A DNA stretch of 64,000 nucleotides, taken from Aromatoleum diolicum. Its GTDB lineage: Bacteria > Pseudomonadota > Gammaproteobacteria > Burkholderiales > Rhodocyclaceae. The stretch lies in NCBI RefSeq assembly GCF_012910955.1, contig NZ_WTVQ01000002.1, positions 62,001 through 126,000 on the forward strand, written 5' to 3'. Numbering within the stretch: the stretch's first letter is position 1; each line of letters starts with the position of its first letter. The notes under the pieces were generated by a model that saw nothing but the letters and a program-made list of their open reading frames with translations, did no database searches and was not told where the DNA came from. The position numbers and the translations under genes were made by a program. Of the stretch, positions 25,653 through 34,076 are shown one piece after another.

Positions 25653-26708
25653 CTAGCGCAGCAAGGCATTGAGCGCATCGAGCGCCTTGCTGCCGGGGCA
25701 CAGGTAGGCGTCGCCGAGCTGATTGAGCGGCTTCTCGACGGTGTTCAGGTGGGCGTGCATGTCCTGCACACTGCTGTTGACGTACAGCAGGCCGGTGACG
25801 ATCTCGCCCAGCGCCTGACGCTCCTGCAGGTGATTGATCGCGCCGATGCGGTCGGACGGGTCGTAGTCCACGCCCAGCTTGCGCAAATGCAGGATCGAGC
25901 CGTCGTGCTGCACGACGCGGCGCAGCGAGCCCGGCGGGTAGGAGGTTTCGATCTGCGCTTTCGGCAGGATCACGTCGACGCGGTTGACCGCGGCATTGTG
26001 CTCGCGCACGTAGTCGTAGCTCTTGGTCGAGCCGCTGTGGTTGTTGAAGGTCACACAGGGGCTGATGACGTCGATGAAGGCCGGGCCACCGTGGCACAGC
26101 GCGCCCTTGATCAGCGGGATGAGCTGTTCCTTGTCGCCCGAAAAACTGCGCGCGACGTAGGTCGCCCCGAGTTGCAGCGCGAGTGCGGCAAGGTCGATCG
26201 GGCTGTCGCTGTTGATGACGCCCTTCTTGCTCTTCGAGCCCTTGTCGGCGGTCGCCGAGAACTGCCCCTTGGTGAGGCCGTACACGCCGTTGTTCTCGAC
26301 AATGTAGGTCATATTCACGCCGCGGCGCATCGCGTGCGCAAACTGGCCGATGCCGATCGACGCGGAATCGCCGTCGCCGGACACCCCCAGGTAGGTCAGG
26401 TTGCGGTTGGCGAGTGCGGCACCGGTCAGCACCGACGGCATGCGCCCATGCACGCTGTTGAAGCCGTGCGAGTTGCCGAGGAAGTAATCGGGGGTCTTCG
26501 ACGAGCAGCCGATGCCCGAGAGCTTGGCGACCTTGTGCGGTTCGATGTCGAGGTCGAAGCAGGCTTGCACCACCGCGGCGCTGATCGAGTCGTGGCCACA
26601 GCCGGCGCACAGCGTCGAGATCGCACCTTCATAGTCGCGGCGCGTGTAGCCGAGCGCGTTCCTCGGAGCATCGGCGCTGAGGAGTTTGGGTTTGGCGAGA
26701 TAGGTCAT
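25653..26708 (-). CDS. korB: 2-oxoacid:acceptor oxidoreductase, beta subunit
   Basis: 351 aa, the thiamine-diphosphate-binding subunit of a CoA-dependent 2-oxoacid oxidoreductase. Cluster and cofactor motifs seen: CAGCGHD and GIGCSSK for the Fe-S cluster, SGDGDSASIGIGQF with VENNGVYGLTKGQ for ThDP and Mg, and SPCVTFNNH with the last Cys. The start at 26708 overlaps the alpha stop (ATGA). The alpha, beta and flavoprotein arrangement agrees with the 2-oxoglutarate:NADP+ oxidoreductase described from Azoarcus evansii and Thauera, hence the symbol; other 2-oxoacids are possible. Acts in the cytoplasm, supplying low-potential reductant or NADPH. Confidence 0.85.
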   Translation of the reverse strand: MTYLAKPKLLSADAPRNALGYTRRDYEGAISTLCAGCGHDSISAAVVQACFDLDIEPHKVAKLSGIGCSSKTPDYFLGNSHGFNSVHGRMPSVLTGAALANRNLTYLGVSGDGDSASIGIGQFAHAMRRGVNMTYIVENNGVYGLTKGQFSATADKGSKSKKGVINSDSPIDLAALALQLGATYVARSFSGDKEQLIPLIKGALCHGGPAFIDVISPCVTFNNHSGSTKSYDYVREHNAAVNRVDVILPKAQIETSYPPGSLRRVVQHDGSILHLRKLGVDYDPSDRIGAINHLQERQALGEIVTGLLYVNSSVQDMHAHLNTVEKPLNQLGDAYLCPGSKALDALNALLR

Positions 26709-28564
26709 GGCGCCACCTTGCGCAGCGGGGTTGTGATCGGGCTGACTTTGCGGTCCGACAATGCATTGGCAATCTTGCCGGCAATGAAGCGCGCAGTGAT
26801 CGGCGAGCCGTCGTAGTGCAGCACACGCACCAGTTTCTTCGGATCGATCTCGCCTTCGTTGATCAGCAGCGAGCGCAACTGCCCGCTCTCGTTCTGTTCC
26901 ACGACGAAGACGCATTCGTGCTCTGCGATGAAGCGCATGACCTCGTCGCTGAACGGGAAGGCACGCACCCGCAGGGTGTCGACATGCACGTCGTCGGCTT
27001 CGAGCAGCACGCTGGCTTCGGCCATCGCCGGCCCCGTCGAGCCGAAGTGGATCGCGCCGTAACGCGTGGGCTGCGCTGCATTGCGCAGGACCGGTGCCGG
27101 GACGAGCGTCTTCGCGGTGTCGAACTTGCGCCGCAGCCGCTCCATGTTATAGACGTAGTCGGCGCCGAGCTCGCTGTACTTGGCGTAGGCGTTGCGCGTG
27201 GTGCCGCGCGTGAAGTACGCCCCGCGCGTCGGATGGGTGCCGGGGATCGTGCGGTAGGGAATGCCGTCGCCATCGACGTCGAGATAGCGGCCGAAGGTCT
27301 TGCCGGCTTCGAGTTCGTCGTACGTCATCAGCTTGCCGCGGTCGTAGCGGCGGCTGTCATCCCAGTCGAAGGGCGCACACAGGCGTTCGTTCATGCCGAT
27401 GTCGAGATCGGAGAGCACGAACACCGGAGTTTGCAGGCGGTCGGCGAGATCGAAGGCCTGCGCGCCCAAGGTGAAGCATTCGTGCGGATCTTCGGGGAAC
27501 AGCAGCACGTGCCGGGTGTCGCCGTGCGAGGCGTAGGCGCAGGAAATCAGGTCGGATTGCTGCGTGCGCGTGGGCATGCCGGTGGAGGGGCTGCCGCGCT
27601 GCACGTCGAAGATCACCGCCGGCACTTCGGCGAAATACGCGAGACCGAAGAATTCCTGCATCAGCGAAATGCCCGGCCCGGAGGTCGCGGTGAAGGCGCG
27701 CGCGCCGTTCCACGCCGCGCCGAGAACCATGCCAATCGACGCCAGTTCGTCCTCGGCCTGCACGATCGCATAGCGCGCGCGGCCGTTGTCGGGGTCGGTG
27801 CGGTACTTGCGGCAGTAGCTCGAGAAGGCTTCGATCACCGAGGTCGACGGGGTGATCGGGTACCAGCCGGCGACCGTTGCGCCACCATACACGGCACCCA
27901 GGCCGCAGGCACTGTTGCCGTCGATCAGGATGCGGTCGCCGACCGCGTCCGCGCGCTTGACGCGCAAGCCGATCGGGCATGGCAGGTTGGCCTTCGCGTG
28001 GTCGTAGCCGAGCCGCAATGCATTGACGTTGGCCTTGATCAACTGGTCCTTGCCGCGATAGCGGTCGACGATCAGCTTCTCGGCCGCGGCGAATTCCATG
28101 TCGAGCAGCGCGAGCAGTGCGCCGACGTACATGATGTTCTTGAACAGCTGGCGCTGGCGCGGGTCTTCGTATTCGCGATTGCAGATGTCCGTCAGCGGCA
28201 CCCCCAGCACGGTAATGTCGTCGCGGAACTTTGACTGCGGCAACGGCTTCGTCGAGTCGTAGAGCAAGTAGCCGCCGGGGTCGATCGCAGCAACGTCACG
28301 GTCCCAGGTCTGCGGGTTCATCGCGACCATCATGTCGCAGCCACCGCGCGCGCCGAGCCAGCCGGCTTCGGACACGCGCACCTCGTACCAGGTCGGCAGC
28401 CCCTGGATGTTGGACGGAAAGATGTTGCGTGGCGCGACCGGCACGCCCATGCGAATGACCGCGCGCGCGAACAGTTCGTTGGCCGAGGAGGAACCCGAGC
28501 CGTTGACGTTGGCGAACTTGATGACGAAGTCGTTGCAGTTCTGGATGGCTTGTACGCGTGTCAT
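26705..28564 (-). CDS. korA: 2-oxoacid:acceptor oxidoreductase, fused gamma-alpha subunit
   Basis: 619 aa. Residues 1-190 are the gamma domain (VNGSGSSSANELFARAV, ARGGCDMMVAMN) fused to the alpha/pyrimidine-binding domain, which starts near residue 220 (GWYPITPSTSVIEAF). Conserved segments include YAIVQAEDELASIGM and TATSGPGISLMQEF. The size (about 67 kDa) fits the large subunit of the Azoarcus-type 2-oxoglutarate oxidoreductase. The gene overlaps its neighbours by 4 bp at each end, so three subunits are coupled. No four-cysteine ferredoxin domain is present in it; electron transfer is left to the flavoprotein gene upstream. Confidence 0.87.
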   Translation of the reverse strand: MTRVQAIQNCNDFVIKFANVNGSGSSSANELFARAVIRMGVPVAPRNIFPSNIQGLPTWYEVRVSEAGWLGARGGCDMMVAMNPQTWDRDVAAIDPGGYLLYDSTKPLPQSKFRDDITVLGVPLTDICNREYEDPRQRQLFKNIMYVGALLALLDMEFAAAEKLIVDRYRGKDQLIKANVNALRLGYDHAKANLPCPIGLRVKRADAVGDRILIDGNSACGLGAVYGGATVAGWYPITPSTSVIEAFSSYCRKYRTDPDNGRARYAIVQAEDELASIGMVLGAAWNGARAFTATSGPGISLMQEFFGLAYFAEVPAVIFDVQRGSPSTGMPTRTQQSDLISCAYASHGDTRHVLLFPEDPHECFTLGAQAFDLADRLQTPVFVLSDLDIGMNERLCAPFDWDDSRRYDRGKLMTYDELEAGKTFGRYLDVDGDGIPYRTIPGTHPTRGAYFTRGTTRNAYAKYSELGADYVYNMERLRRKFDTAKTLVPAPVLRNAAQPTRYGAIHFGSTGPAMAEASVLLEADDVHVDTLRVRAFPFSDEVMRFIAEHECVFVVEQNESGQLRSLLINEGEIDPKKLVRVLHYDGSPITARFIAGKIANALSDRKVSPITTPLRKVAP

Positions 28565-30348
28565 GATCTTTGCGCCTCCGCGCCGGCATGGGCGATGTTC
28601 AACAGGAATTTCTGCATGTCCCAGGCGCCGGTTGGACAGCGCTCGGCGCACATGCCGCAGTGCAGACAGACGTTCTCGTCCTTGACCATCACACGCCCGG
28701 TCTTGAGCCCTTCTGCCAGGTACAGCGCCTGATCGGGGTTATGCGCCGGCACCTTCAGCCGGGCGCGCAACTCGCCCTCTTCACCGTTCGCGGTAAAGGT
28801 GATGCACTCGGTCGGGCAGATGTCGACGCAGGCATCGCATTCGATGCACAGCTTGGGCTTGAATACGGTGGCGACGTCGCAGTTCAGGCAGCGCTCGGTC
28901 TCGGCGCACGCGAGCGCCAGGTCGAAACCCAGTTCGAACTCGAGCTTGATGTCCTTCAGGGTGTCTTCAAGCTTCTTCACCGGCACCTTGCGGCGCGCCT
29001 CTTCCGAGATCCGGTTGTCGTAGCTCCACTCGTGGATGCCCATCTTCTGGCTGATGAACCTGCCCGTAGAGGGCGGGCGCTGCGTCAGCGCCACGCCGCG
29101 GCAGAACAGGTCGATCGAAATTGCGGCCTCGTGGCCCTGTGCGACCGCGGTGATGATGTTCTTCGGCCCGAGCGCCGCATCGCCGCCGAAGAACACGCGC
29201 GGCAGCGTCGATTGCAGTGTCTGTGCATCGAGCACCGGCATGCCGTGGCGGTCGAAATCGAGGCCGATGTCGCGCTCGATCCACGGGAAGGCGTTTTCCT
29301 GCCCGATCGCGAGCAGCACCTCGTCGCATTCCATATGCACGTCCGGCTCGCCCGTCGGCACCAGCGAACGGCGGCCGGTGTCGTCGTATTCGGCGCGCAC
29401 CTTTTCGAACATCACGCCGGTGAGGCGCCCGTTGTCATGCGTGAAGGCCTTCTGCACGAGGTAGTTGTGGATGGGGATGCCTTCATGGATCGCATCCTCC
29501 TTTTCCCACGGCGATGCCTTCATCTCGTCGAAGCCGCTACGCACGACGACATGCACTTCTTCGCCGCCGAGGCGCCGCGCCGAGCGACAGCAGTCCATGG
29601 CGGTGTTGCCGCCCCCGAGCACGATCACGCGTCGGGCGATCTTCGTGATGTGACCGAAGGCGACGCTCGACAGCCAGTCGATACCGACGTGGATGTGCGC
29701 CGCGGCCTCCTTGCGTCCCGGCAGATCGGTGTCGCGGCCGCGCGGTGCGCCGGTGCCGACGAAGACGGCGTCCCAGCTGTCGGCCAGCACCTCGCGCAGG
29801 CTGCCGATCCACTGATCCTGGCGCAACTCGACATCGAGCCCGGCGATGTAGCCGCATTCCTCGTCGATGACGCTGTCGGGCAGGCGGAACTTCGGGATCT
29901 GGCTGCGCATCATGCCGCCGGCGGACTTTCCGCCGTCGAACACGGTGATCTGGTAACCCAGCACGGCGAGATCGCGCGCCACCGTCAGCGACGCGGGACC
30001 GGCCCCGACGCAGGCGATGCGCTTGCCGTTCTTCTGCGTCGGCGGCTGCGGCAACTGGTCGTGGATATCGTCCTTGAAGTCGGCCGCCACGCGTTTCAGG
30101 CGACAGATCGCGACCGGCTCCTTGTCGACGCGCCCGCGCCGGCACGCCGGCTCACAGGGGCGGTCGCACACGCGACCGAGAATCCCGGGGAATACGTTCG
30201 AGCGCCAGTTGGTCATGTAGGCGCCGGCGAAATCTCCGGCGGCAATCTGGCGAATGTATTCGGGAACGTTGGTATGGGCCGGGCAGGCCCACTGGCAATC
30301 CACGACCTTGTGAAGATAGTCGGGGGCGTTGATATCAGTCGGTTTCAC
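28561..30348 (-). CDS. korC: NAD(P)H-linked FAD/iron-sulfur subunit of the 2-oxoacid oxidoreductase
   Basis: 595 aa from a GTG at 30348 that has a GGAAGGA ribosome-binding site; an ATG at 30411 would add 21 residues. The layout is GltD-like: an N-terminal Fe-S domain (CQWACPAHTNVPEYI, CDRPCEPACRRG), an FAD-binding segment (CVGAGPASLTVARDLAVLG), an NADP-binding segment (VIVLGGGNTAMDC), then two ferredoxin [4Fe-4S] motifs (CIECDACVDICP and CLHCGMCAERCP). It would pass electrons from the alpha/beta enzyme to NADP+ or to ferredoxin. First gene of the three-gene operon. Confidence in the complex is good; the electron acceptor is inferred. Confidence 0.85.
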   Translation of the reverse strand: MKPTDINAPDYLHKVVDCQWACPAHTNVPEYIRQIAAGDFAGAYMTNWRSNVFPGILGRVCDRPCEPACRRGRVDKEPVAICRLKRVAADFKDDIHDQLPQPPTQKNGKRIACVGAGPASLTVARDLAVLGYQITVFDGGKSAGGMMRSQIPKFRLPDSVIDEECGYIAGLDVELRQDQWIGSLREVLADSWDAVFVGTGAPRGRDTDLPGRKEAAAHIHVGIDWLSSVAFGHITKIARRVIVLGGGNTAMDCCRSARRLGGEEVHVVVRSGFDEMKASPWEKEDAIHEGIPIHNYLVQKAFTHDNGRLTGVMFEKVRAEYDDTGRRSLVPTGEPDVHMECDEVLLAIGQENAFPWIERDIGLDFDRHGMPVLDAQTLQSTLPRVFFGGDAALGPKNIITAVAQGHEAAISIDLFCRGVALTQRPPSTGRFISQKMGIHEWSYDNRISEEARRKVPVKKLEDTLKDIKLEFELGFDLALACAETERCLNCDVATVFKPKLCIECDACVDICPTECITFTANGEEGELRARLKVPAHNPDQALYLAEGLKTGRVMVKDENVCLHCGMCAERCPTGAWDMQKFLLNIAHAGAEAQRS

Positions 30349-30402
30349 GTGCGTCCTTCCTGTCTCGGAAAACTCAAACGTCCGAACATCTGCTACGGCT
30401 TC

Positions 30403-30448
30403 ATGCATCATTGTGCACTAAATGCATTAAAACGCACGCCGCACTGCA
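30403..30448. promoter_or_regulatory. TGCA-repeat operator candidate upstream of kor operon
   Basis: Four TGCA words lie in 45 bp (30404, 30414, 30423, 30445). The first two are spaced as TGCA-N6-TGCA, and the first and third form two perfect ATGCAT hexamers (30403, 30422) flanking a central GTGCAC. It is 55-100 bp before the korC GTG. I recall TGCA-N6 spacing in the operators of BzdR/BoxR-type aromatic regulators; no such regulator gene is in this window. Confidence 0.45.
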
Positions 30449-30605
30449 GCAAATCGTCAACAACGGCTGTCGTTCGCCCACCGAACGCAGCTGCAAGGGT
30501 GTCGGCAACTTGCTCGACGCGACCACCTGCACGTCACGTGATGCCCGGCCACAGGCTCCACACGCGAATTGCAGCATCTTAATACCGACTTGGGCGCGTT
30601 CAGCA

Positions 30606-30619
30606 TTGATTCAGATTAA
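30606..30619 (+). promoter_or_regulatory. FNR/Anr-like half-perfect site
   Basis: TTGAT-TCAG-ATTAA differs from the FNR consensus TTGAT-N4-ATCAA at one position. It lies 62 bp before the ATG at 30681. A single weak site of this kind may occur by chance. Confidence 0.3.
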
Positions 30620-30680
30620 GGCGCAGACAATGTGTTCCATGCCACCCCGGCATAGATACAAGAAAGAAAGGAGAGCAGCC

Positions 30681-30962
30681 ATGAACATCCGTCACCTCAC
30701 CGTCGCCGCCGTCGCTTTGCTGATCGGTACCAGTGCCTTCGCGGACGACCCGAAGTGCACCGCCGCGGCGCCGCAGAACACCCAGCCCGCAGCGTCCTCG
30801 CTGCGCACACTGGTCGACGCCGGCTTCATGTTCGAACGCGCCAAGGTCACCAAGGGCAATTGCTACGAGCTGAAAGGTACCGACAAGGTCGGGAACAAGG
30901 TCGAGATCTACCTTAACCCGCTCGACGGCACCAACGTGAAAACGGAAACGAAGAAGATCTGA
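30681..30962 (+). CDS. Small periplasmic PepSY-like protein
   Basis: 93 aa. The start has a clear GGAGAG ribosome-binding site. The signal peptide is plain: NIRHLTVAAVALLIGTSAFA, then DDPKC. The mature 70 residues contain DAGFMFERAKVTKGNCYELKG followed by VGNKVEIYLNPLDG, the pattern of PepSY-like domains, which are often found as single periplasmic modules of unknown role. It has two Cys residues in the mature chain (DDPKC and GNC) that might form a disulphide. It stands alone, divergent from the kor operon. Confidence 0.75.
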   Translation: MNIRHLTVAAVALLIGTSAFADDPKCTAAAPQNTQPAASSLRTLVDAGFMFERAKVTKGNCYELKGTDKVGNKVEIYLNPLDGTNVKTETKKI

Positions 30963-30977
30963 TGGGTTCGGGGTTGC

Positions 30978-31004
30978 GGCCGTGCTCGAAGAGCGAGCGC
31001 GGCC
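30978..31004. terminator. GC-rich hairpin between convergent genes
   Basis: Stem GGCCGTGCTCG paired with CGAGCGCGGCC (one G-T wobble), loop AAGAG. It lies 15 bp after the stop of the PepSY-like gene and 20 bp before the end of the convergent MBL gene. No U-tract, so a weak or Rho-aided terminator. Confidence 0.45.
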
Positions 31005-31024
31005 GGGCGCCCGGCGCAGCAGCG

Positions 31025-32098
31025 TCACGCGGCGCCGCCTTCGACCGAACAGCCCTCGGCACGCCAGCGCAGCATCCCGCCGGCCAGATTGGCGAGATCC
31101 TGAAAACCGTCTTTCTGCAGCATCACCACCGCCTGCGCCGAACGCGCGCCCGATCGGCAGACAGTCACCACCGGCCTGGTCCGGTCGATTTCTTCCACGC
31201 GTCGATGCAACTGATCGAGCGGAATGAGCTTCGCTCCACGGATGTGGCCGAGCGCTCCGGAGAATTCGTCCGGCTGGCGGACGTCGATGATCTGCACCCT
31301 CTCCCCCGCTTCTTCCAGTGCCTGCGGCTGGAGTTCCCAGATACCGCCAAAAGTGAAGGTCAGACGCGCCCACTGCGGGTCGCCCGCGGTCGCCTGGCCG
31401 ACGTCGGGCTGGCCGCACTTCAGATTGGCCGGCACTGCGACATCGAGTTTCTTCGGATGCGGCAAGCCGAGGTTGTTCATGTATCCGGTGAAATCCTCGA
31501 CGCTGATGTCACCGCCAAGGCGCGGGTTATAGCTGCGTTCCTCGTCGACGCTGGTCACGGTCAGACCGTGGTAGTCGTGGGCCGGGTACAAGAGGCAGGT
31601 CGTCGGTAGCGTGAAGATCCGCTCGTGCACCGAGCGATACATCGCGGCGGGATTTCCCTGCTGGAAATCCGTTCTGCCGCTACCCCGGATCAGCAGGCAG
31701 TCGCCGGTGAAAGCCATCGACTCGTCGTCGAGCACGTAAGTCAAGCAGCCGCTGGTGTGGCCGGGCGTGGCCCGCGCTTCGATGTAACGCTTGCCGAAGG
31801 AAATCCGGTCGCCATGCTCGAGGAGGCGGTCTGCACCGCTCGCGCCACTGGCCGCCGACAGCGCAATGGCGCTTCCGGCGCGCTGTTTCAGCAGCCAGGC
31901 GCCGGTGACATGGTCGGCGTGGACATGGGTATCAAGCGTCCACAGCAAGCGCAAGCGCAGTTCATGCACGAGCGCGGCATCGCGGCGTACCTGTTCGAAC
32001 ACCGGGTCGATCAGTACCGCGTCGCCGCTGTGGCGATCGCCGAGCAGATAGGTGTAGGTCGAGGACGACGAATCGAACAATTGGCGGAATACCAGCAT
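31025..32098 (-). CDS. Persulfide dioxygenase-rhodanese fusion protein
   Basis: 357 aa; start at 32098 with a GAGGAGG site. Residues 1-235 are a metallo-beta-lactamase-fold sulfur dioxygenase like ETHE1 (DTHVHADHVTGAW is the iron-binding THxHxDH motif, TPGHTSGCL, FTGDCLLIRGSGRTDFQ, and YPAHDYHG). Residues 255-357 are a rhodanese domain with the active-site Cys in TVCRSGARSAQA. Enzymes with this domain order oxidise glutathione persulfide to sulfite and use the rhodanese to transfer sulfane sulfur, probably to thiosulfate. All metal ligands and the catalytic Cys are present, so both activities are likely. Confidence 0.9.
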   Translation of the reverse strand: MLVFRQLFDSSSSTYTYLLGDRHSGDAVLIDPVFEQVRRDAALVHELRLRLLWTLDTHVHADHVTGAWLLKQRAGSAIALSAASGASGADRLLEHGDRISFGKRYIEARATPGHTSGCLTYVLDDESMAFTGDCLLIRGSGRTDFQQGNPAAMYRSVHERIFTLPTTCLLYPAHDYHGLTVTSVDEERSYNPRLGGDISVEDFTGYMNNLGLPHPKKLDVAVPANLKCGQPDVGQATAGDPQWARLTFTFGGIWELQPQALEEAGERVQIIDVRQPDEFSGALGHIRGAKLIPLDQLHRRVEEIDRTRPVVTVCRSGARSAQAVVMLQKDGFQDLANLAGGMLRWRAEGCSVEGGAA

Positions 32099-32196
32099 GT
32101 TTGGCCTCCTCGCCAATCATGCCACTGCGCGCGCCAGCCGTCAGCACCCGTGCCGCGCCACGGCTGCCCGGCGGCGCGCACGCGTGGCCTCTATCC

Positions 32197-32694
32197 TCAG
32201 TGCTTCGGACTGACCGGCTTCCAGCCGGGGTGGTCAAAATAGCTGCCGTAGTTGTTCAGCCCATTGACCATGTGCACGACGCCATTGCTCCGCTCTCCCG
32301 CGGCTTTCTTGCCGGTGACCACCTCGACACCGTCCGACATTTCGGCGATCACGCCATGCAGCACGGCATCTGCCGCGGGCTCGAGCTTGCAATTGCCAAC
32401 GATATAGGCAAGTTGCGCCTCCACCGCCTTGCCGAGCGCAGCGTACTGAGCGTCGGCGAACTTGCCGGCATGGATCGCAGGCAGCTTCTGCTCGACATCT
32501 GCCCGAATCTTCAGCATTCCTTCCCGCAGGGGCGCATCCGTGCGCCACTTGCTACCCGCATTGAGCTTCAACACCGGGGTCGCGGCACCGTGGTCATGCG
32601 CGTCCGCCGCAAGCGCATGGTGCGTGCCGGCAAGTCCCGCCATGGCGGCGAGGGTGTACGCGATGAGTAATCCTCTTGCAGATTTTCCGTTCAT
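32197..32694 (-). CDS. Exported conserved protein of unknown function
   Basis: 165 aa. A signal peptide is visible (ARGLLIAYTLAAMAGLAGTHHALA, cleaved before ADAHDHG). The mature chain begins with a His-rich DAHDHG segment, then KLNAGSKWRTDAPLREGM, and has one Cys (GNCKLEP). The DAHDHG start might bind a metal, but that is a guess. The helical middle (MLKIRADVEQKLPAIHAG) and VVHMVNGLNNYG are probably conserved blocks. Related proteins are common in denitrifying betaproteobacteria as hypothetical periplasmic proteins. It shares strand with the persulfide dioxygenase gene but is 98 bp upstream of it. Confidence 0.65.
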   Translation of the reverse strand: MNGKSARGLLIAYTLAAMAGLAGTHHALAADAHDHGAATPVLKLNAGSKWRTDAPLREGMLKIRADVEQKLPAIHAGKFADAQYAALGKAVEAQLAYIVGNCKLEPAADAVLHGVIAEMSDGVEVVTGKKAAGERSNGVVHMVNGLNNYGSYFDHPGWKPVSPKH

Positions 32695-33021
32695 TCAATT
32701 GTCCTCAGTGACTTTCAATGGAAAGAACCGCACTCGACAAGTGCTTCCATGTGTATGTCGATACGGCTCGGTCTCGCGGCGTTCAGCGTGCCGACAATTC
32801 GGCGCCATTCGCCGCGCTTCGCCATGTGCCGCCCGCCTCATCAGATCGGGGCAAGGTCGGCCATCTCGATGAGCGCTTACGCTACGCCCCCGTTGATGAA
32901 CCCAAACTGAACGGAATGAATGCTCCCAACAGCGTCACGGCGACAGTCGACCGAATATTTCTTCCAGCACCTGCTAGATTGAAATTGAACCGTCTTTCCA
33001 TCGCAAACGCGGGGGTGTGCC
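32695..33021. other. 327-bp divergent intergenic region
   Basis: It separates the exported protein at 32197 (minus strand) and the CBS protein at 33022 (plus strand). A purine-rich GCGGGGGTG just before 33022 can act as ribosome-binding site. I see no gene, RNA or strong palindrome in it. Confidence 0.5.
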
Positions 33022-33444
33022 ATGACCAATCGTTGCATTTCAGCCATCGTCAAGGGGCAGGAACCTCTGATGCTCACGGCCGACACGTCGGTGCAGGTCG
33101 CTTGCCAGCACATGTACGAGCGACATGTCGGCGCGGTGCTGGTCGTCGATCACGCAAAGCATCTGAAGGGCATTTTCACCGGCCGCGACGCCGTACACAC
33201 GTTGGGAGAAGGCCGCGATCCGGCGCGAACCCGGCTGGACGCGGTAATGACACGTGCTCCGGCCACGATTTCGCCCGATCAGCACGCTATCGACGCCTTG
33301 CGCGCGATGAATGACGGCGGTTACCGCCACCTGCCGGTCGTCGAGGGCAAGAAGGTCGTCGCCATCGTGGCGCGCGCGGACTTCGAGGGCCTGGAGCTCG
33401 ATCGTCTGGAAGAAGAAACGTCGCTGTGGGAGCGCGTCGGCTGA
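33022..33444 (+). CDS. CBS-pair protein
   Basis: 140 aa consisting of two CBS domains in tandem: residues 10-65 (ADTSVQVACQHMYERHVGAVLVV then LKGIFTGRDAVHT) and 75-130 (MTRAPATISPDQHAIDALRAM then HLPVVEGKKVVAIVARAD). Stand-alone CBS pairs bind adenine nucleotides and act as sensors of energy state or as partners of other proteins; the ligand cannot be read here. Convergent with another CBS-pair protein at 33525, to which it is only distantly similar, so this is unlikely to be a recent duplication. Confidence 0.9.
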   Translation: MTNRCISAIVKGQEPLMLTADTSVQVACQHMYERHVGAVLVVDHAKHLKGIFTGRDAVHTLGEGRDPARTRLDAVMTRAPATISPDQHAIDALRAMNDGGYRHLPVVEGKKVVAIVARADFEGLELDRLEEETSLWERVG

Positions 33445-33471
33445 AAGTCGCGAGGCAGCGCCGACATTCCG

Positions 33472-33500
33472 GCGGCAGGTCGGGATCCTGTGCCTGCCGC
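33472..33500. terminator. Hairpin between convergent CBS genes
   Basis: GCGGCAGG and CCTGCCGC form an 8-bp perfect stem with a 13-nt loop, located in the 80-bp gap between the two convergent genes. It lacks a T-tract; a shared bidirectional terminator is likely but not certain. Confidence 0.4.
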
Positions 33501-33524
33501 ATCCGTGCGAGGGATGGCAGCCCT

Positions 33525-33968
33525 TCAGACGCCGCGATCCCCGGCGATGTAATGCTCGAGCTGCTCGATGATGAATTCCTGCTCGGAGACGATGCTCTTC
33601 ACCAGGTCGCCGATCGAGATCAGGCCAACGAGCTTGCCGCGGTCCATGACCGGAAGGTGACGCAAGTGCCTTTCGGTCATCAAGGTCATGCATTCTTCGT
33701 CGGTCTGATCGAGGCGTACGTGCGCAACCGGCGACGACATGACCATGCGCACCGGCGTCTCCCTCGATGAGCGTGCCATCAGGACGACTTTCCGCGCGTA
33801 GTCGCGTTCGGTAATGATGCCGACAACACGCTCGCCTTCCATGACCAGCAACGCGCCGATATTGCACTCTGCCATCAGCTTGACGGCATCGAACACCGAG
33901 GCATCGGGACCGATGCCATGAACGGTCGGGTCGGACTTCGACTTCAGAACGCGGGCAACGGTTTTCAC
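33525..33968 (-). CDS. CBS-pair protein
   Basis: 147 aa with two CBS domains: residues 10-65 (GPDASVFDAVKLMAECNIGA then VVGIITERDYARKV) and 75-132 (LDQTDEECMTLMTERHLRHL then VGLISIGDLVKSIV). The IITERDYARK segment matches the widespread COG0517-type single-pair proteins found near stress and hemerythrin genes. The C-terminal tail (EQEFIIEQLEHYI) is a helix that probably mediates dimerisation. A palindrome lies 19-36 bp before its start. It is 108 bp downstream of the hemerythrin gene at 34077, after a strong hairpin, so it is likely its own unit. Confidence 0.9.
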   Translation of the reverse strand: MKTVARVLKSKSDPTVHGIGPDASVFDAVKLMAECNIGALLVMEGERVVGIITERDYARKVVLMARSSRETPVRMVMSSPVAHVRLDQTDEECMTLMTERHLRHLPVMDRGKLVGLISIGDLVKSIVSEQEFIIEQLEHYIAGDRGV

Positions 33969-33986
33969 GATCTTCTCTCCGGTGAC

Positions 33987-34004
33987 ACGATCACTTTTGA
34001 TCGT
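33987..34004. promoter_or_regulatory. ACGATC-N6-GATCGT palindrome
   Basis: Perfect 6-bp arms with a 6-bp spacer, 19-36 bp before the start of the CBS-pair gene at 33968 on the minus strand. Candidate repressor site or promoter element. Confidence 0.4.
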
Positions 34005-34034
34005 AGTCCCGGACGGTTCGGACTGCCAGTCGCG

Positions 34035-34066
34035 CGGGCCGCTGCGAGTCGTTCGCAGACGGCCCG
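34035..34066 (-). terminator. Strong hairpin at end of gentisate/ABC operon
   Basis: CGGGCCG-CTGCGA pairs with TCGCAG-A-CGGCCCG, a 13-bp stem with one bulged base and a 5-nt loop. It begins 10 bp after the stop of the hemerythrin gene. No U-run follows, so it may protect the mRNA 3' end or need Rho. Confidence 0.55.
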
Positions 34067-34076
34067 GCGACCGTTC

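Noticed and set aside
28570-30582. Plus-strand frame of 670 codons opposite korC
   Set aside because: Antisense to a protein with several conserved cysteine and nucleotide-binding motifs.
30606-30619. FNR-like site read as evidence for anaerobic control of the kor operon
   Set aside because: It differs from consensus by one base, is 250 bp from the kor start and next to a small unrelated gene, so this link was not claimed.
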